This document shows, piece by piece, positions 49,758 to 58,088 of a stretch of 64,000 nt of DNA. Origin of the DNA: an uncultured Eubacteriales bacterium (GTDB taxonomy: Bacteria; Bacillota; Clostridia; Oscillospirales; Acutalibacteraceae); NCBI GenBank assembly GCA_910584745.1, contig CAJUDG010000011.1:62001-126000 (forward strand), in the 5' to 3' direction. Position numbers and translations under genes: made by a program. A model generated the notes under the pieces. It saw only the letters and a list, made by a program, of their open reading frames with translations. It was not told the DNA's origin and made no database searches. Numbering within the stretch: the first letter of the stretch is position 1; each line of letters begins with the position of its first letter.

Positions 49758-52109
49758 TTATTTTAGCTCCACTATAGTGACGCCGCTCTCACCCTCGCCG
49801 AATGCCCCCAGCCTGAAGCTCTTGACCCCCGGGCACCTTCTCAGGTGCTTCTGCACCGCCGCCCTCAGGACCCCGGTGCCCTTGCCGTGGATGATGGTCA
49901 CCTGGGCGAGGCCCATGCGCCCCACCCTGTCCAGGAAGCTGTCCACCTCCATCAGCGCCTCGTCGGCGTTCATGCCCCTAAGGTCCAGGCTGGTGCCCGC
50001 CTCAGGCGCTGACACGTTCTTGGTCACCGTCCGGCCCTTGGGCTTATCCTTCTGCTTCTCGTCCAAAAGCCGCAGGTTTTTGACCTCAACCCGGGTCTTG
50101 ATTATCCCCGCCTGGACCATGACCTGGCCGTCCCTTGGGGCCTCCAGCACCACGGCCTTCTTGTCAAGGTCGAATATCAGCACGTTATCCCCGGCCCTAA
50201 GCTCCCTCGGCAGTTTATAGTCCCCGTTGTCACGCCTGTGCACCGGGTCGGCAGAAGACTCCATGTCCCGCATACCAGAGCGCAGCCGGGCCTTCTGCTC
50301 GGCTGAGAGAGCCTTGTTCTTCTGCTTCCTGGCCTCGTCCAGCTCGTTTAAAAGCGCGTCCGCCTGCCTGCGGGTCTTCTGGACGATGTCGGCGGCCTCC
50401 TTCCTGGCCTGCTCCAGCTCCCGCTTGGCCTGGACACCGGCCTCGAACTGCTTGGCCTCGGCCTGGCGTATGCTGTCCCTGGCCCTGGACGCCGCCTTTT
50501 GGGCCAGCTCCAGCTCGTCCTGCAATTTCCTCCGGTCCTCCTCAAGCCGGCCTATGACCTTCTCGAACTCGCTGCTCTCCCTTGAGACCAGCTCCCCGGC
50601 CCGGTCCACTATCCGCTCCTCGAGCCCCAGCCGCTTTGATATGGCAAAGGCGTTGGATTTCCCCGGCACGCCGATAAGCAGCCTGTATGTGGGCCTTAAG
50701 CTCTCCACGTCGAACTCGCAGCAGCCGTTCTCCACCCCCGGGGTCTGCAAGGCGTAGGCCTTAAGCTCCGCGTAGTGGGTGGTGCAGGCAAGCTTCACGC
50801 CCTTGCCCCTCAGCTCCTCGATTATGGCCGCCGCCAGCGCCGCGCCCTCCACCGGGTCCGTGCCCGCGCCCAGCTCGTCCAAAAGCACCAGGCTCTTTTC
50901 GTCCGCGGCCTTAAGTATGCTTATAATATTCGTCATATGCGCCGAGAAGGTGGACAGGCTCTGCTCGATGCTCTGCTCGTCCCCGATGTCAGCTAAAATA
51001 TGGTCAAACACCGACACCTCGCTGCCGTCCCCGGCGGGTATCATCAGCCCGCACATGGCCATCAGCGACAGCAGCCCCACGGTCTTCAACGCCACGGTCT
51101 TGCCGCCGGTATTGGGCCCGGTGATTATCAGGGTGTCAAAGCTCTTCCCAAGGCTTATGTCCGTGGGCACCACCTTGTCCTTGTGTATCAGCGGATGCCG
51201 GGCGCTCTTGAGCTCCGTCACGCCGTCCTCCCGTACCTTTGGTGTCACGGCCTTCATGCGGTATGCGGTCTGGGCCTTTGCGAAGATAACGTTCAGCTCC
51301 ACCGCGCACTTGTAGCTGTGTATGATCCCGTCGGCAAACTCCCCGGCCTCGGCTGAGAGCTCCCGCAGTATACGGTTTATTTCCTCCAGCTCCTCCGACT
51401 GCAACACCCTTATCTCGTTGTTGGCCTCAACAACGCTCATGGGCTCGATGAACACCGTGGCTCCGCTTGAGGAAGTGTCGTGCACGAGCCCCGGCACCTC
51501 GCCCCTGAACTCAGCCTTTACCGGCACCACGTACCTGCCGCCCCGCTGGGTTATGATGCTCTCCTGCAAGTGCTTCTGGTGGGCTGGGGAGCGCACCAGC
51601 TTGTCCAGCTGGTCCCGGGCCCGGGCCGAGGCGTTGCGTATCTTCCGGCGTATGGTGGCAAGGGCCGGAGAGGCCGCGTCGGCCATCTCCTCCTCGCTTA
51701 TTATGCATGTGAATATCTTCTCCTCCAGGTACTTATTGGGGGCCAGCACCGAGAACCGGTCCGAGAGGGCCGTCCTCATCCCCGCCGACTTGTCGTGCCA
51801 GCTCTGTAACGAGCGGATAGACCGCAGAGTCCCCGCCACGTCCAGAAGCTCCCTCATGCCAAGGCTGCCCCCCGCCTGTGCCCGGCGCAGGGGATTACTG
51901 ACGTTCTTCAAATCCCTGAAGCTTGGTCCGCCGAACTTGGCCATCAGCACAAAGGCCGCGTCCGTCTCCTCCAGCAGCAGGCGGGCCTCACTGGCGTTCT
52001 TCACCGGCTCTATGGCCCGCACGGCCTCCGCCGCGTCGTCGCAGGTGGTCTCTGCTGCCACGATGTCAAGTATCTTGTCAAGCTCTAAGGCTCTATAATT
52101 TTTATCCAT
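49758..52109 (-). CDS. mutS2: Endonuclease MutS2
   Basis: 783 residues. MutS-type core and ATPase: Walker A TGPNTGGKTVALKT (about 335), LVLLDELGAGTDP Walker B. A long coiled region (about 510-630, EEDRRKLQDELELAQKAA) and the C-terminal Smr nuclease domain SLDLRGMNADEAL...IIHGKGTGVLR. In Gram-positives MutS2 rescues collided ribosomes and limits recombination. No MutS mismatch-binding N-terminus, as expected. Confidence 0.97.
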   Translation of the reverse strand: MDKNYRALELDKILDIVAAETTCDDAAEAVRAIEPVKNASEARLLLEETDAAFVLMAKFGGPSFRDLKNVSNPLRRAQAGGSLGMRELLDVAGTLRSIRSLQSWHDKSAGMRTALSDRFSVLAPNKYLEEKIFTCIISEEEMADAASPALATIRRKIRNASARARDQLDKLVRSPAHQKHLQESIITQRGGRYVVPVKAEFRGEVPGLVHDTSSSGATVFIEPMSVVEANNEIRVLQSEELEEINRILRELSAEAGEFADGIIHSYKCAVELNVIFAKAQTAYRMKAVTPKVREDGVTELKSARHPLIHKDKVVPTDISLGKSFDTLIITGPNTGGKTVALKTVGLLSLMAMCGLMIPAGDGSEVSVFDHILADIGDEQSIEQSLSTFSAHMTNIISILKAADEKSLVLLDELGAGTDPVEGAALAAAIIEELRGKGVKLACTTHYAELKAYALQTPGVENGCCEFDVESLRPTYRLLIGVPGKSNAFAISKRLGLEERIVDRAGELVSRESSEFEKVIGRLEEDRRKLQDELELAQKAASRARDSIRQAEAKQFEAGVQAKRELEQARKEAADIVQKTRRQADALLNELDEARKQKNKALSAEQKARLRSGMRDMESSADPVHRRDNGDYKLPRELRAGDNVLIFDLDKKAVVLEAPRDGQVMVQAGIIKTRVEVKNLRLLDEKQKDKPKGRTVTKNVSAPEAGTSLDLRGMNADEALMEVDSFLDRVGRMGLAQVTIIHGKGTGVLRAAVQKHLRRCPGVKSFRLGAFGEGESGVTIVELK

Positions 52110-52119
52110 AGTATTATCC

Positions 52120-52842
52120 TCAATTTATACTTATATCTTTATATATGTAGTCTTCCAAAAGCGTATTGCTATAGGTGTCCACCCAAAGGGGCCGAAGCCC
52201 CGCCCTATGCGCCACGGACTGAGAGCCGGTATTCGTCACCGACGCGCTATAAAAAGCCGCGCGCCCCCGGGCCATGAGCTCCCCCGCAAGCCGTGCCACC
52301 AGCGCCGCTCCAAGGCCCCTGCCCCGATACGCGGGGTCCGTGTCCACGCCCATCTCCCATAGGCCCTCGTACTCCTCTCCGGCCCCGGCAAGGGCAATGA
52401 TCCCGTCCCCGCTCTTGGCAAAGAACACTATGCCCGTGCCGGTATGCCCAGCTCCGTCAAAGGCCAGGGAGTTGGGAAAGCCCTCGAGCCCCGAGAGCTC
52501 ATACACGCCGTCCCCCTCCAGCAGGCGGTACTCATACCCCCCGGGCAGCGGGATATCCGGCACACTGTCCGGCACAAAGTGGATGGTCTGGCCGTATACA
52601 AGGGGCAGCTCGAATATCTCGTCCCGGCTGCGGCCCTCCGTCAGCTCCCGCACCTTGGGCAGCAGCTCCGGGGACGCGGAGGCTATCACCCGCTCGCCTA
52701 TGGCGGCAAGCTTTATAAACGGAGCCCTTGCCCTCTCATTCGCCACGTATACCGTGCCGGAGCCAGAAAGCTCCGACACATCGCATCCCAGCTCCGCCGC
52801 GAGATAGCGCCGGGCCCTGTCAAATATGATATGTCTGTCCAT
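52120..52842 (-). CDS. GNAT family N-acetyltransferase
   Basis: 240 residues. GNAT domain in the C-terminal half with CoA loop GVDTDPAYRGRGLGAALVARLAGELMARG and a SVTNTGSQSVAHRAGLRPLW strand. The N-terminal 100 residues resemble the GNAT_acetyltr_2-like extension. Substrate unknown. Between recO and mutS2, spaced about 10 nt from each. Confidence 0.85.
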   Translation of the reverse strand: MDRHIIFDRARRYLAAELGCDVSELSGSGTVYVANERARAPFIKLAAIGERVIASASPELLPKVRELTEGRSRDEIFELPLVYGQTIHFVPDSVPDIPLPGGYEYRLLEGDGVYELSGLEGFPNSLAFDGAGHTGTGIVFFAKSGDGIIALAGAGEEYEGLWEMGVDTDPAYRGRGLGAALVARLAGELMARGRAAFYSASVTNTGSQSVAHRAGLRPLWVDTYSNTLLEDYIYKDISIN

Positions 52843-52851
52843 AAACTTCTC

Positions 52852-53622
52852 CTAAGTCAAAAGGCTGTGGTAAAAATCCAGCGTTTTCAGCCGCTTTTGC
52901 AGCACGCCTACGGAATAGGCCTCCGCGGCCTCCGACAGCTCCCGCAGCGGCGCGCCCTTAAGGCTGAAGGCAAAGGCCCGCTCCAGGGGCGAATAGATGA
53001 TGTGCCGCATGGCCGTAAGGGCCGCGGGGGACAGCCCCAGGGCGGGGGTGTCCTTTTTAAGGTAGCACTTCTCGCAGTAGAGCTCCCCCCTCATGACCCT
53101 AAAGAACATCCGCTCCGACTCATAGGCCCCGCAGGCGGCGCAGGCCACAAGGTCCGGCATGAACCCGGACATGGAGAGCATACGAAGCTCGATAATGGCT
53201 TTTAGCAGCTCCGGCGGCCTTATGCCCTCTCCGAGGGCGCCCTCCGACAGGAAGTGCAGGGTATTCAGCACCAGCCGCAGGTACTCCCCTGAGTCCGGCC
53301 CCTCGGGCACTATCTCCCCGGTAAACTGGCAGATATACTGCCCCAGGGCCAGGGCCACTATGTCAGAGCGCAGGCCGAAAAAGGTCTCTATGGGCACGGC
53401 GGAATTTATTATGTACCGCTCCCGGCCCCGGTACAGGTCCAGGCGGGAGTAGCACAAAAGGCTCGTGGCGGCGTTCTTGCTGTCAGAAAGATTCTTTGCC
53501 CGGCGGGCAAAGGCTCTGATAACGCCCTGGTCCTCAGTAAGGACCGTGACCAGCCGGTCGCTCTCTCCCAGGGCCATCTCCCGAAGGATAAGTCCCCGGG
53601 TCTTCTGTTTCTTCTCTGCCAC
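52852..53622 (-). CDS. recO: DNA repair protein RecO
   Basis: 256 residues starting at GTG 53622 (GAGGAGG upstream). OB-fold N-terminus (TRGLILREMALGESDRLVTVLTEDQG), then a helical part with a zinc finger (Cys161, Cys164, Cys183, Cys186). RecO loads RecA on SSB-coated DNA. Usually next to era in Firmicutes, but here 22 kb away. Confidence 0.95.
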   Translation of the reverse strand: MAEKKQKTRGLILREMALGESDRLVTVLTEDQGVIRAFARRAKNLSDSKNAATSLLCYSRLDLYRGRERYIINSAVPIETFFGLRSDIVALALGQYICQFTGEIVPEGPDSGEYLRLVLNTLHFLSEGALGEGIRPPELLKAIIELRMLSMSGFMPDLVACAACGAYESERMFFRVMRGELYCEKCYLKKDTPALGLSPAALTAMRHIIYSPLERAFAFSLKGAPLRELSEAAEAYSVGVLQKRLKTLDFYHSLLT

Positions 53623-53728
53623 GGAGAACCTCCTCCCTATGGTCTATGCTCCTTACCTGCACATAGCGCAGATAGTCCTCCACCCGGCCGGACCGGGCAA
53701 AGCAGTTCCAGGCTTGCGTCTCGTTCAT
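53534..53728 (-). CDS. yqzL: YqzL-like small protein overlapping recO
   Basis: 64 codons. The first 23 residues contain WNCFARSGRVEDYLRY, matching the YqzL pattern W-x2-F-x2-S/T-G-x-V-x2-YL-x-Y, and yqzL normally lies directly before recO. The frame then overlaps the recO start by about 90 nt and the tail is low-complexity, so the real protein may be longer than typical YqzL (about 45). RBS weak. Function unknown. Confidence 0.55.
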   Translation of the reverse strand: MNETQAWNCFARSGRVEDYLRYVQVRSIDHREEVLRGREETEDPGTYPSGDGPGRERPAGHGPY

Positions 53729-53762
53729 TGGCGGCGGCCCCCCTGTCCAAATAGATTCACAC

Positions 53763-53777
53763 GTGCAGTATCTGCAC
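53763..53777. promoter_or_regulatory. Perfect inverted repeat upstream of yqzL-recO
   Basis: GTGCAG-TAT-CTGCAC. It lies 35 nt upstream of the yqzL start, in the leader or near the promoter, and is not found elsewhere in the window by eye. Possible operator or hairpin. Confidence 0.4.
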
Positions 53778-53930
53778 AATAGCATTATTTGCACCGAAGG
53801 GGCGGCTATGAGAGGAAAAAATATCTTTTATCGACACGGTACGACGGACTTTTCAAGCATTGTATGCTTATTTAAGGTTGGTGTAACTATTTTACATGGA
53901 AATTGGGGAATATGCAAGGGGGTAAAAGAA

Positions 53931-53960
53931 GAAAGGCTCCCGGTTTCCCGGAAGCCTTTG
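53931..53960 (-). terminator. Terminator of the Xre/membrane-protein pair
   Basis: AAAGGCTCCCGG pairs with CCGGAAGCCTTT (one mismatch), followed on the minus strand by CTTCTTTTAC. The remaining interval 53778-53930 contains only short, non-coding frames and AT-rich DNA. Confidence 0.65.
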
Positions 53961-53966
53961 TGTATA

Positions 53967-54419
53967 TTACTCCTCCTCTTTCCTGCGCCTGTCATAAACC
54001 TGCTTGCCGATAAACAAGATGCACACCCCCAGCATCACCGCCGCCTGTATCAGCCCCGCGCCCAGGGTGTTCAGCGCGCCGTTCTCTACAAGGGGCTCGT
54101 GGTCGATAAAGATGTGCGTACCGCCCATCACCGCCAGCATAAGCCCGCATAGCCCCAGAATAATGTACAGCGAGTTCTGCCTGCGGCTTCTCGGCAGGAT
54201 ATCCCGAAGGATAAACTCCACCAGGGCAATCCCCGCGCTGGCCCAGAATATGAGGATATTCCCCCACATGCCCTCTGCCCAGACGATGCCCTCCTCCCTC
54301 AGAAAGCCGTCGATAAGCAGCAGGGACATCATCACTATCAGCGAGTGCTTATACACGTTCCCTCTCAGTAACAGCTGGCGCTCGTCCAGGCCGTCGTCTC
54401 CCATAAAGCATTTCTTCAT
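53967..54419 (-). CDS. Membrane protein paired with a small Xre regulator
   Basis: 150 residues with four membrane segments (about 27-45, 50-70, 84-103 and 119-140) after a cytosolic GDDGLDERQLLLRGNVYKHS. The DERQ-x3-RG start followed by four helices is typical of DUF6773/DUF6442-like proteins, which are found almost always directly after a 65-70-residue HTH gene in Firmicutes. Role unknown; it may anchor or antagonise the regulator. Confidence 0.78.
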   Translation of the reverse strand: MKKCFMGDDGLDERQLLLRGNVYKHSLIVMMSLLLIDGFLREEGIVWAEGMWGNILIFWASAGIALVEFILRDILPRSRRQNSLYIILGLCGLMLAVMGGTHIFIDHEPLVENGALNTLGAGLIQAAVMLGVCILFIGKQVYDRRRKEEE

Positions 54420-54440
54420 AGCTCAACTCTCCTCTCTAAA

Positions 54441-54650
54441 TTATCCTTCGTCCTCTCCGGGCCAGAAAAGCTCGTTGAGGGTCACGCCCAGGGCGCGGCA
54501 GATGTCCACGCACAGCCGGACAGTGGGGTTATAGTCCCCCTTCTCGATGGCCACCACGGTCTGCCTGGTGACGCCCACCCGGTCCGCCAGCTCCTGCTGG
54601 GTGAGCCCCTTGGCGGCCCTTGCGGCCTTCATCTTGAGATTTTTGCCCAA
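54441..54650 (-). CDS. Small Xre/Cro-type HTH regulator
   Basis: 69 residues, a stand-alone HTH_3: MKAARAAKGLTQQELADRVGVTRQTVVAIEKGDYNPTVRLCVDICRALGVTLNELFW. It is followed by a four-helix membrane protein. Its promoter (minus TTGACT, 17-nt spacer, TACACT) overlaps the palindrome TAGTGTACACTA, which points to autorepression. Confidence 0.93.
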   Translation of the reverse strand: MGKNLKMKAARAAKGLTQQELADRVGVTRQTVVAIEKGDYNPTVRLCVDICRALGVTLNELFWPGEDEG

Positions 54651-54669
54651 GCCATCACCTCCATGCCCT

Positions 54670-54681
54670 TAGTGTACACTA
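54670..54681. promoter_or_regulatory. Palindromic operator in the Xre promoter
   Basis: TAGTGTACACTA is a perfect 12-bp palindrome. It covers the -10 (TACACT on the minus strand, 54679-54674) of a TTGACT promoter (54702-54697). The half-sites equal those in front of addB (43615-43642). Confidence 0.6.
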
Positions 54682-54740
54682 TCTCTTTCAAAAAGTCAAG
54701 TATATATTACAAAAAGATTTTGATAATTTACATCCGGGGA

Positions 54741-54766
54741 TAAAAAAGAGGCCCGCCGGGCTCTCT
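54741..54766 (-). terminator. Terminator of the Na/Pi cotransporter gene
   Basis: Minus-strand AGAGCCCGGCGGGCCTCT followed by TTTTTATC. Confidence 0.8.
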
Positions 54767-54787
54767 GCCCGTGGACCCCTTGCTATC

Positions 54788-56551
54788 CTATTCAGCCGTC
54801 TGCCCGCCGCTCTTCGGCAGCGCGTACTTCTCCAGGCTCTCCTCATACTCCCTGGTAAACTCCGGGCTGCCCGAGCTCTTCAGCTGGTTCAGATACCCAT
54901 GGTTCTCCAGCACCGAGTCCTTCACCTGTATCACCGTCACCGCGATATTCGAGCAGTGGTCCGACACCCTCTCATAGTTCGTCAGAAGGTCCGTCAGCAC
55001 AAAGCCCAGCTCTATTGTGCACCGCCCCTCCTGGAGCCGCCGCACGTGCCGGTTCTTAAGCTCCAGCTTAAGGCTGTCCACCACCTGCTCCAACGGCTCC
55101 ACCCTTGCCGCCAGCTTTATGTCCTCCCGCTCGAAGGAGTCCACCGTCAGGTTAAGTATATCTATAATGGCCTTGGTTATGACCCCCAGCTCCTCCTGGG
55201 CCTTCTCGGAAAACTCCAGCCCCTTGTCGTCTATCTCCTGGGCCGCCCGCAGGATGTTCATGGCGTGGTCCCCTATGCGCTCAAAGTCCCCTATGGCGTG
55301 CAAAAGCTCCGCGGCCTCGTTGCTGTCCGCCTGTGACAGGTCCCTGCTGCTCAGCTTCACCAGGAACGTGCCCAGGGTGTCCTCATACAGGTCCAGCTGC
55401 TCCTCCTGCTCGGTTATCTCCCTTGCCGTCTCTGCGTCATACTCCTTGGTAAGCCGTATGGCGCTGAGCATGGAGTCCCTTGCCGTATGGGCCATCTTCA
55501 CAGCTAAAGCCCTGCACTCGCTTATGGCAAAGGCCGGGGATAGCATAAGCCGCTCGTCCAAGAGGGCCTCCTGGGTGTTGGTGTCCCGTATGGTGACCTT
55601 CGCCAGCTTCTCAAGCTGCTTTGAGAAGGGCAGCAGCACAAAGGTGTTCACCACGTTGAACAGGGTATGTACAACAGCTATCCCAAATGCGTTGATGGGC
55701 GCGTCCACAATGTCAAAATGGAATATGGCGTTTACCCCGTAGAAAGCCGTCAGGCATATCACCGTGCCTATCACTTTAAAATATATGCTGACCGCCACCA
55801 CGCGCTTTGCGTTCTTGTTGGCCCCGATAGCCGACAGCAGCCCCGTGACGCAGGTGCCGATATTGGCGCCCGTGATTATGGGGAAGGCCATCCCGAGACT
55901 TATGCTGCCGGTCATGCACAGTGACTGCAATATGCCCACTGAGGCCGCCGAGCTCTGGATGATCCCGGTGACCACCGTGCCCAAAAGCACGCCCATAATG
56001 GGGTTCCTGAACATTATCAACAGGTCCTTGAACACCGGGCTCTCCGCCAGGGGGCTCACGGACTGGCTCATAAAGGTCATGCCCGTCATAAGCACCGCGA
56101 AGCCTATGAGCACGTGCCCCGCATCCTTTCTGCGGTCCTTGCCGGCCATGGTCATCACCACGCCGATAAGGGCCACCAGGGGCGAGAAGGACTCGGGCTT
56201 CAGCATCTGAAGCCAGAAGCTGTCGCTCTGTATGCCCGTGGCGCTCAATATCCAGGCCGTAAGCGTTGTGCCCATGCTGGAGCCCATTATCACCGCCACT
56301 GTCTGGGAGAGCTCCATTATGCCCGAGTTCACAAGGCCCACCAGCATCACCGTCATGGCCGACGACGACTGTATGGCGATGGTTATCACCGCCCCCAGAG
56401 CCAGGCCCTTCCAGCGGTTGGAGGTCATGGCTCTCAGCACTGTCTCAAGCTTGCCGCCCACCATCTTCTCCAGGGCCGACGACAGCACGTTCATGCCGTA
56501 CAGGAAGAAAGCCAGGCCCCCCAGCAGGGTGAAGACCGAAAAAATATCCAT
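54788..56551 (-). CDS. Na/Pi cotransporter with PhoU-like C-terminal domain
   Basis: 587 residues from ATG 56551 (GAGGGG upstream). The membrane half has the duplicated NptA repeats with QSSSAMTVMLVGLVNSG and IIQSSAASVGILQSL (QSSS-type motifs). The C-terminal 220 residues are helical with PhoU-like triple-helix repeats (LLHAIGDFERIGDHAMNI and LLTNYERVSDHCSNIA). This class couples sodium and phosphate; the PhoU-like tail probably regulates it. Own promoter at 56599-56628. Confidence 0.92.
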   Translation of the reverse strand: MDIFSVFTLLGGLAFFLYGMNVLSSALEKMVGGKLETVLRAMTSNRWKGLALGAVITIAIQSSSAMTVMLVGLVNSGIMELSQTVAVIMGSSMGTTLTAWILSATGIQSDSFWLQMLKPESFSPLVALIGVVMTMAGKDRRKDAGHVLIGFAVLMTGMTFMSQSVSPLAESPVFKDLLIMFRNPIMGVLLGTVVTGIIQSSAASVGILQSLCMTGSISLGMAFPIITGANIGTCVTGLLSAIGANKNAKRVVAVSIYFKVIGTVICLTAFYGVNAIFHFDIVDAPINAFGIAVVHTLFNVVNTFVLLPFSKQLEKLAKVTIRDTNTQEALLDERLMLSPAFAISECRALAVKMAHTARDSMLSAIRLTKEYDAETAREITEQEEQLDLYEDTLGTFLVKLSSRDLSQADSNEAAELLHAIGDFERIGDHAMNILRAAQEIDDKGLEFSEKAQEELGVITKAIIDILNLTVDSFEREDIKLAARVEPLEQVVDSLKLELKNRHVRRLQEGRCTIELGFVLTDLLTNYERVSDHCSNIAVTVIQVKDSVLENHGYLNQLKSSGSPEFTREYEESLEKYALPKSGGQTAE

Positions 56552-56598
56552 AGATTGACCCCTCACATTTTCCCCTTGATTCTTTGCAAGTCAGAAAT

Positions 56599-56628
56599 AT
56601 CATAGCATATACTCCGGGAACAAATCAA
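56599..56628 (-). promoter_or_regulatory. Promoter of the Na/Pi cotransporter gene
   Basis: Minus-strand TTGATT (56628-56623), an 18-nt spacer and TATGAT (56604-56599). Confidence 0.55.
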
Positions 56629-56709
56629 TGGGTTTTGCAAAAATAGGGAAAAAAGAGGGAAAATATTAAAAGACAGGTGGAAAATTGCAGAAGTATATGC
56701 TAAGATGAT

Positions 56710-56744
56710 TATAGTAAACGCGCTTTTGAACCGCGTTAACTATA
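56710..56744 (+). promoter_or_regulatory. 13-bp hairpin or operator in the ispDF leader
   Basis: TATAGTAAACGCG (56710-56722) and CGCGTTAACTATA (56732-56744) pair with one mismatch around a 9-nt loop, 29 nt before the ispDF start. GCGTTAACTATAGCA (56733-56747) occurs again at 24028-24042. It is either a leader hairpin or a protein-binding palindrome. Confidence 0.55.
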
Positions 56745-56772
56745 GCAGCAAAAGCGAGAGGGGGAATATCCC

Positions 56773-57984
56773 ATGAACGAGAGCTTCGCCGCGGTCCTGG
56801 CGGCAGGGGGAAGCTCCTCCCGGATGGGGGGCGGCCGCTCAAAGGTCCTTCTGGACCTTGGGGGCGGGACGGTGCTTTCAAAAAGCCTTCGGGCCCTTTT
56901 GGAGTGCGGCTGTATCAAAGAGGTGTGCATAGTCTGCCGGGACGAGGACATGGAGGAGATATCCCGGCTGGCCCGGGAGCTCAACTCCGGCTCCGGCAAG
57001 GAGATCTGCTTCGCACCGGCGGGAAAGGACCGGCAGGAATCGGTGTATAACGGTGTGCAGGCCCTTACCGAGGACTGCGGCTACCTTATATTCCACGACG
57101 CGGCCCGGCCCTTCGCAAGCCCGGAGCTGATAAACGCCGTCTGCAAGGACGCCCTAAGCTTCGGCGCGGCCACTGCGGCGGTGCCCAGCAAGGACACCTG
57201 CAAGCTCTCGGATAAGGACAGCTTTGTGGAGAGCACCCCGCCCCGGGACCGGCTCATGGCCATACAGACCCCCCAGGCCTTTAAAAAGGAGCTCTACCTG
57301 TACGCCCTTGAAAAGGCGCGGACAAAGGGGAAAAGCTATACCGACGACTGCCAGCTCATAGAGGCGGCGGGGGGCCGGGTGAAGCTGACCCCCGGGGACT
57401 ATAAAAATTTCAAGCTCACCACGCCCGAGGACCTTATACTGGCCCGGGCCCTGGCGGGGGAAGGGAGTGAAGGCAAAATGCGCAGCGCAAGCAATTTGCG
57501 TAGCGCAGACAATCTGCGCTTGGGAAGCGGCTATGACGTGCACAGGCTGGCGCCGGACAGAAAGCTGATCTTAGGCGGCGTGGAGGTGCCCTATAAGCTG
57601 GGGCTCCTGGGCCACTCGGATGCGGACGTGCTGGCCCACGCCATCTCGGACGCGCTGCTGGGTGCGGCGGCCATGGGCGATATCGGAAAGCTGTTCCCGG
57701 ACAGCGACCCGGAGTATGAGGGGGCGGACAGCCTTAAGCTTCTCTCGGAGGTCTGCGCCCGGGTCCGGCAGGCGGGCTTTGACATTGGGAACATCGACAG
57801 CACCGTGATAGCCCAGCGGCCGAAGCTCGCGCCATATATTGACACGATGCGCACGAATATTGCCGCCGCCTGCGGGATAGACGCGGGCCGGGTCAGCGTA
57901 AAGGCCACCACGGAGGAAGGCCTGGGCTTCACCGGCAGCGGCGAAGGGATAGCGGCCAGCGCGGTGTGCCTGCTTACCGAGTAA
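56773..57984 (+). CDS. ispDF: Bifunctional IspD-IspF (MEP pathway)
   Basis: 403 residues. IspD part (1-228) with [18 protein letters not shown], the DAARPF motif and a [12 protein letters not shown] segment; linker (229-250) with the tandem [12 protein letters not shown]; IspF part (251-403) with the metal motif [22 protein letters not shown] and [17 protein letters not shown]. It makes CDP-methylerythritol and cyclises CDP-ME-2-phosphate, steps two and five of the pathway, with IspE (45.3 kb) between. An internal ATG at 57478 has AAGGGAG nearby and could start a free IspF. Confidence 0.96.
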   Translation: MNESFAAVLAAGGSSSRMGGGRSKVLLDLGGGTVLSKSLRALLECGCIKEVCIVCRDEDMEEISRLARELNSGSGKEICFAPAGKDRQESVYNGVQALTEDCGYLIFHDAARPFASPELINAVCKDALSFGAATAAVPSKDTCKLSDKDSFVESTPPRDRLMAIQTPQAFKKELYLYALEKARTKGKSYTDDCQLIEAAGGRVKLTPGDYKNFKLTTPEDLILARALAGEGSEGKMRSASNLRSADNLRLGSGYDVHRLAPDRKLILGGVEVPYKLGLLGHSDADVLAHAISDALLGAAAMGDIGKLFPDSDPEYEGADSLKLLSEVCARVRQAGFDIGNIDSTVIAQRPKLAPYIDTMRTNIAAACGIDAGRVSVKATTEEGLGFTGSGEGIAASAVCLLTE

Positions 57985-57985
57985 C

Positions 57986-58053
57986 GAGGCCGGTCCAGCG
58001 GGCCTTACGCTGGCGGGGGTCTTGGGGGCAGCGCCCCCGAGCCGCCGGAGGCC
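57986..58053. repeat. Two-hairpin intergenic repeat, copy E
   Basis: CCAGCGGGCCTTACGCTGG hairpin, then GGGGGCAGCGCCCCC (58024-58038) and GAGCCGCCGGAGG. It is the most diverged copy, between ispDF and the fucosidase gene. Confidence 0.65.
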
Positions 58054-58088
58054 ATAAATATACTAAAAAATTAAAAGGAGCAACAACC

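Noticed and set aside
53763..54152. Plus-strand frame downstream of the Xre/membrane pair
   Set aside because: It runs over the terminator and the antisense of the membrane protein gene, and has no RBS or domain.
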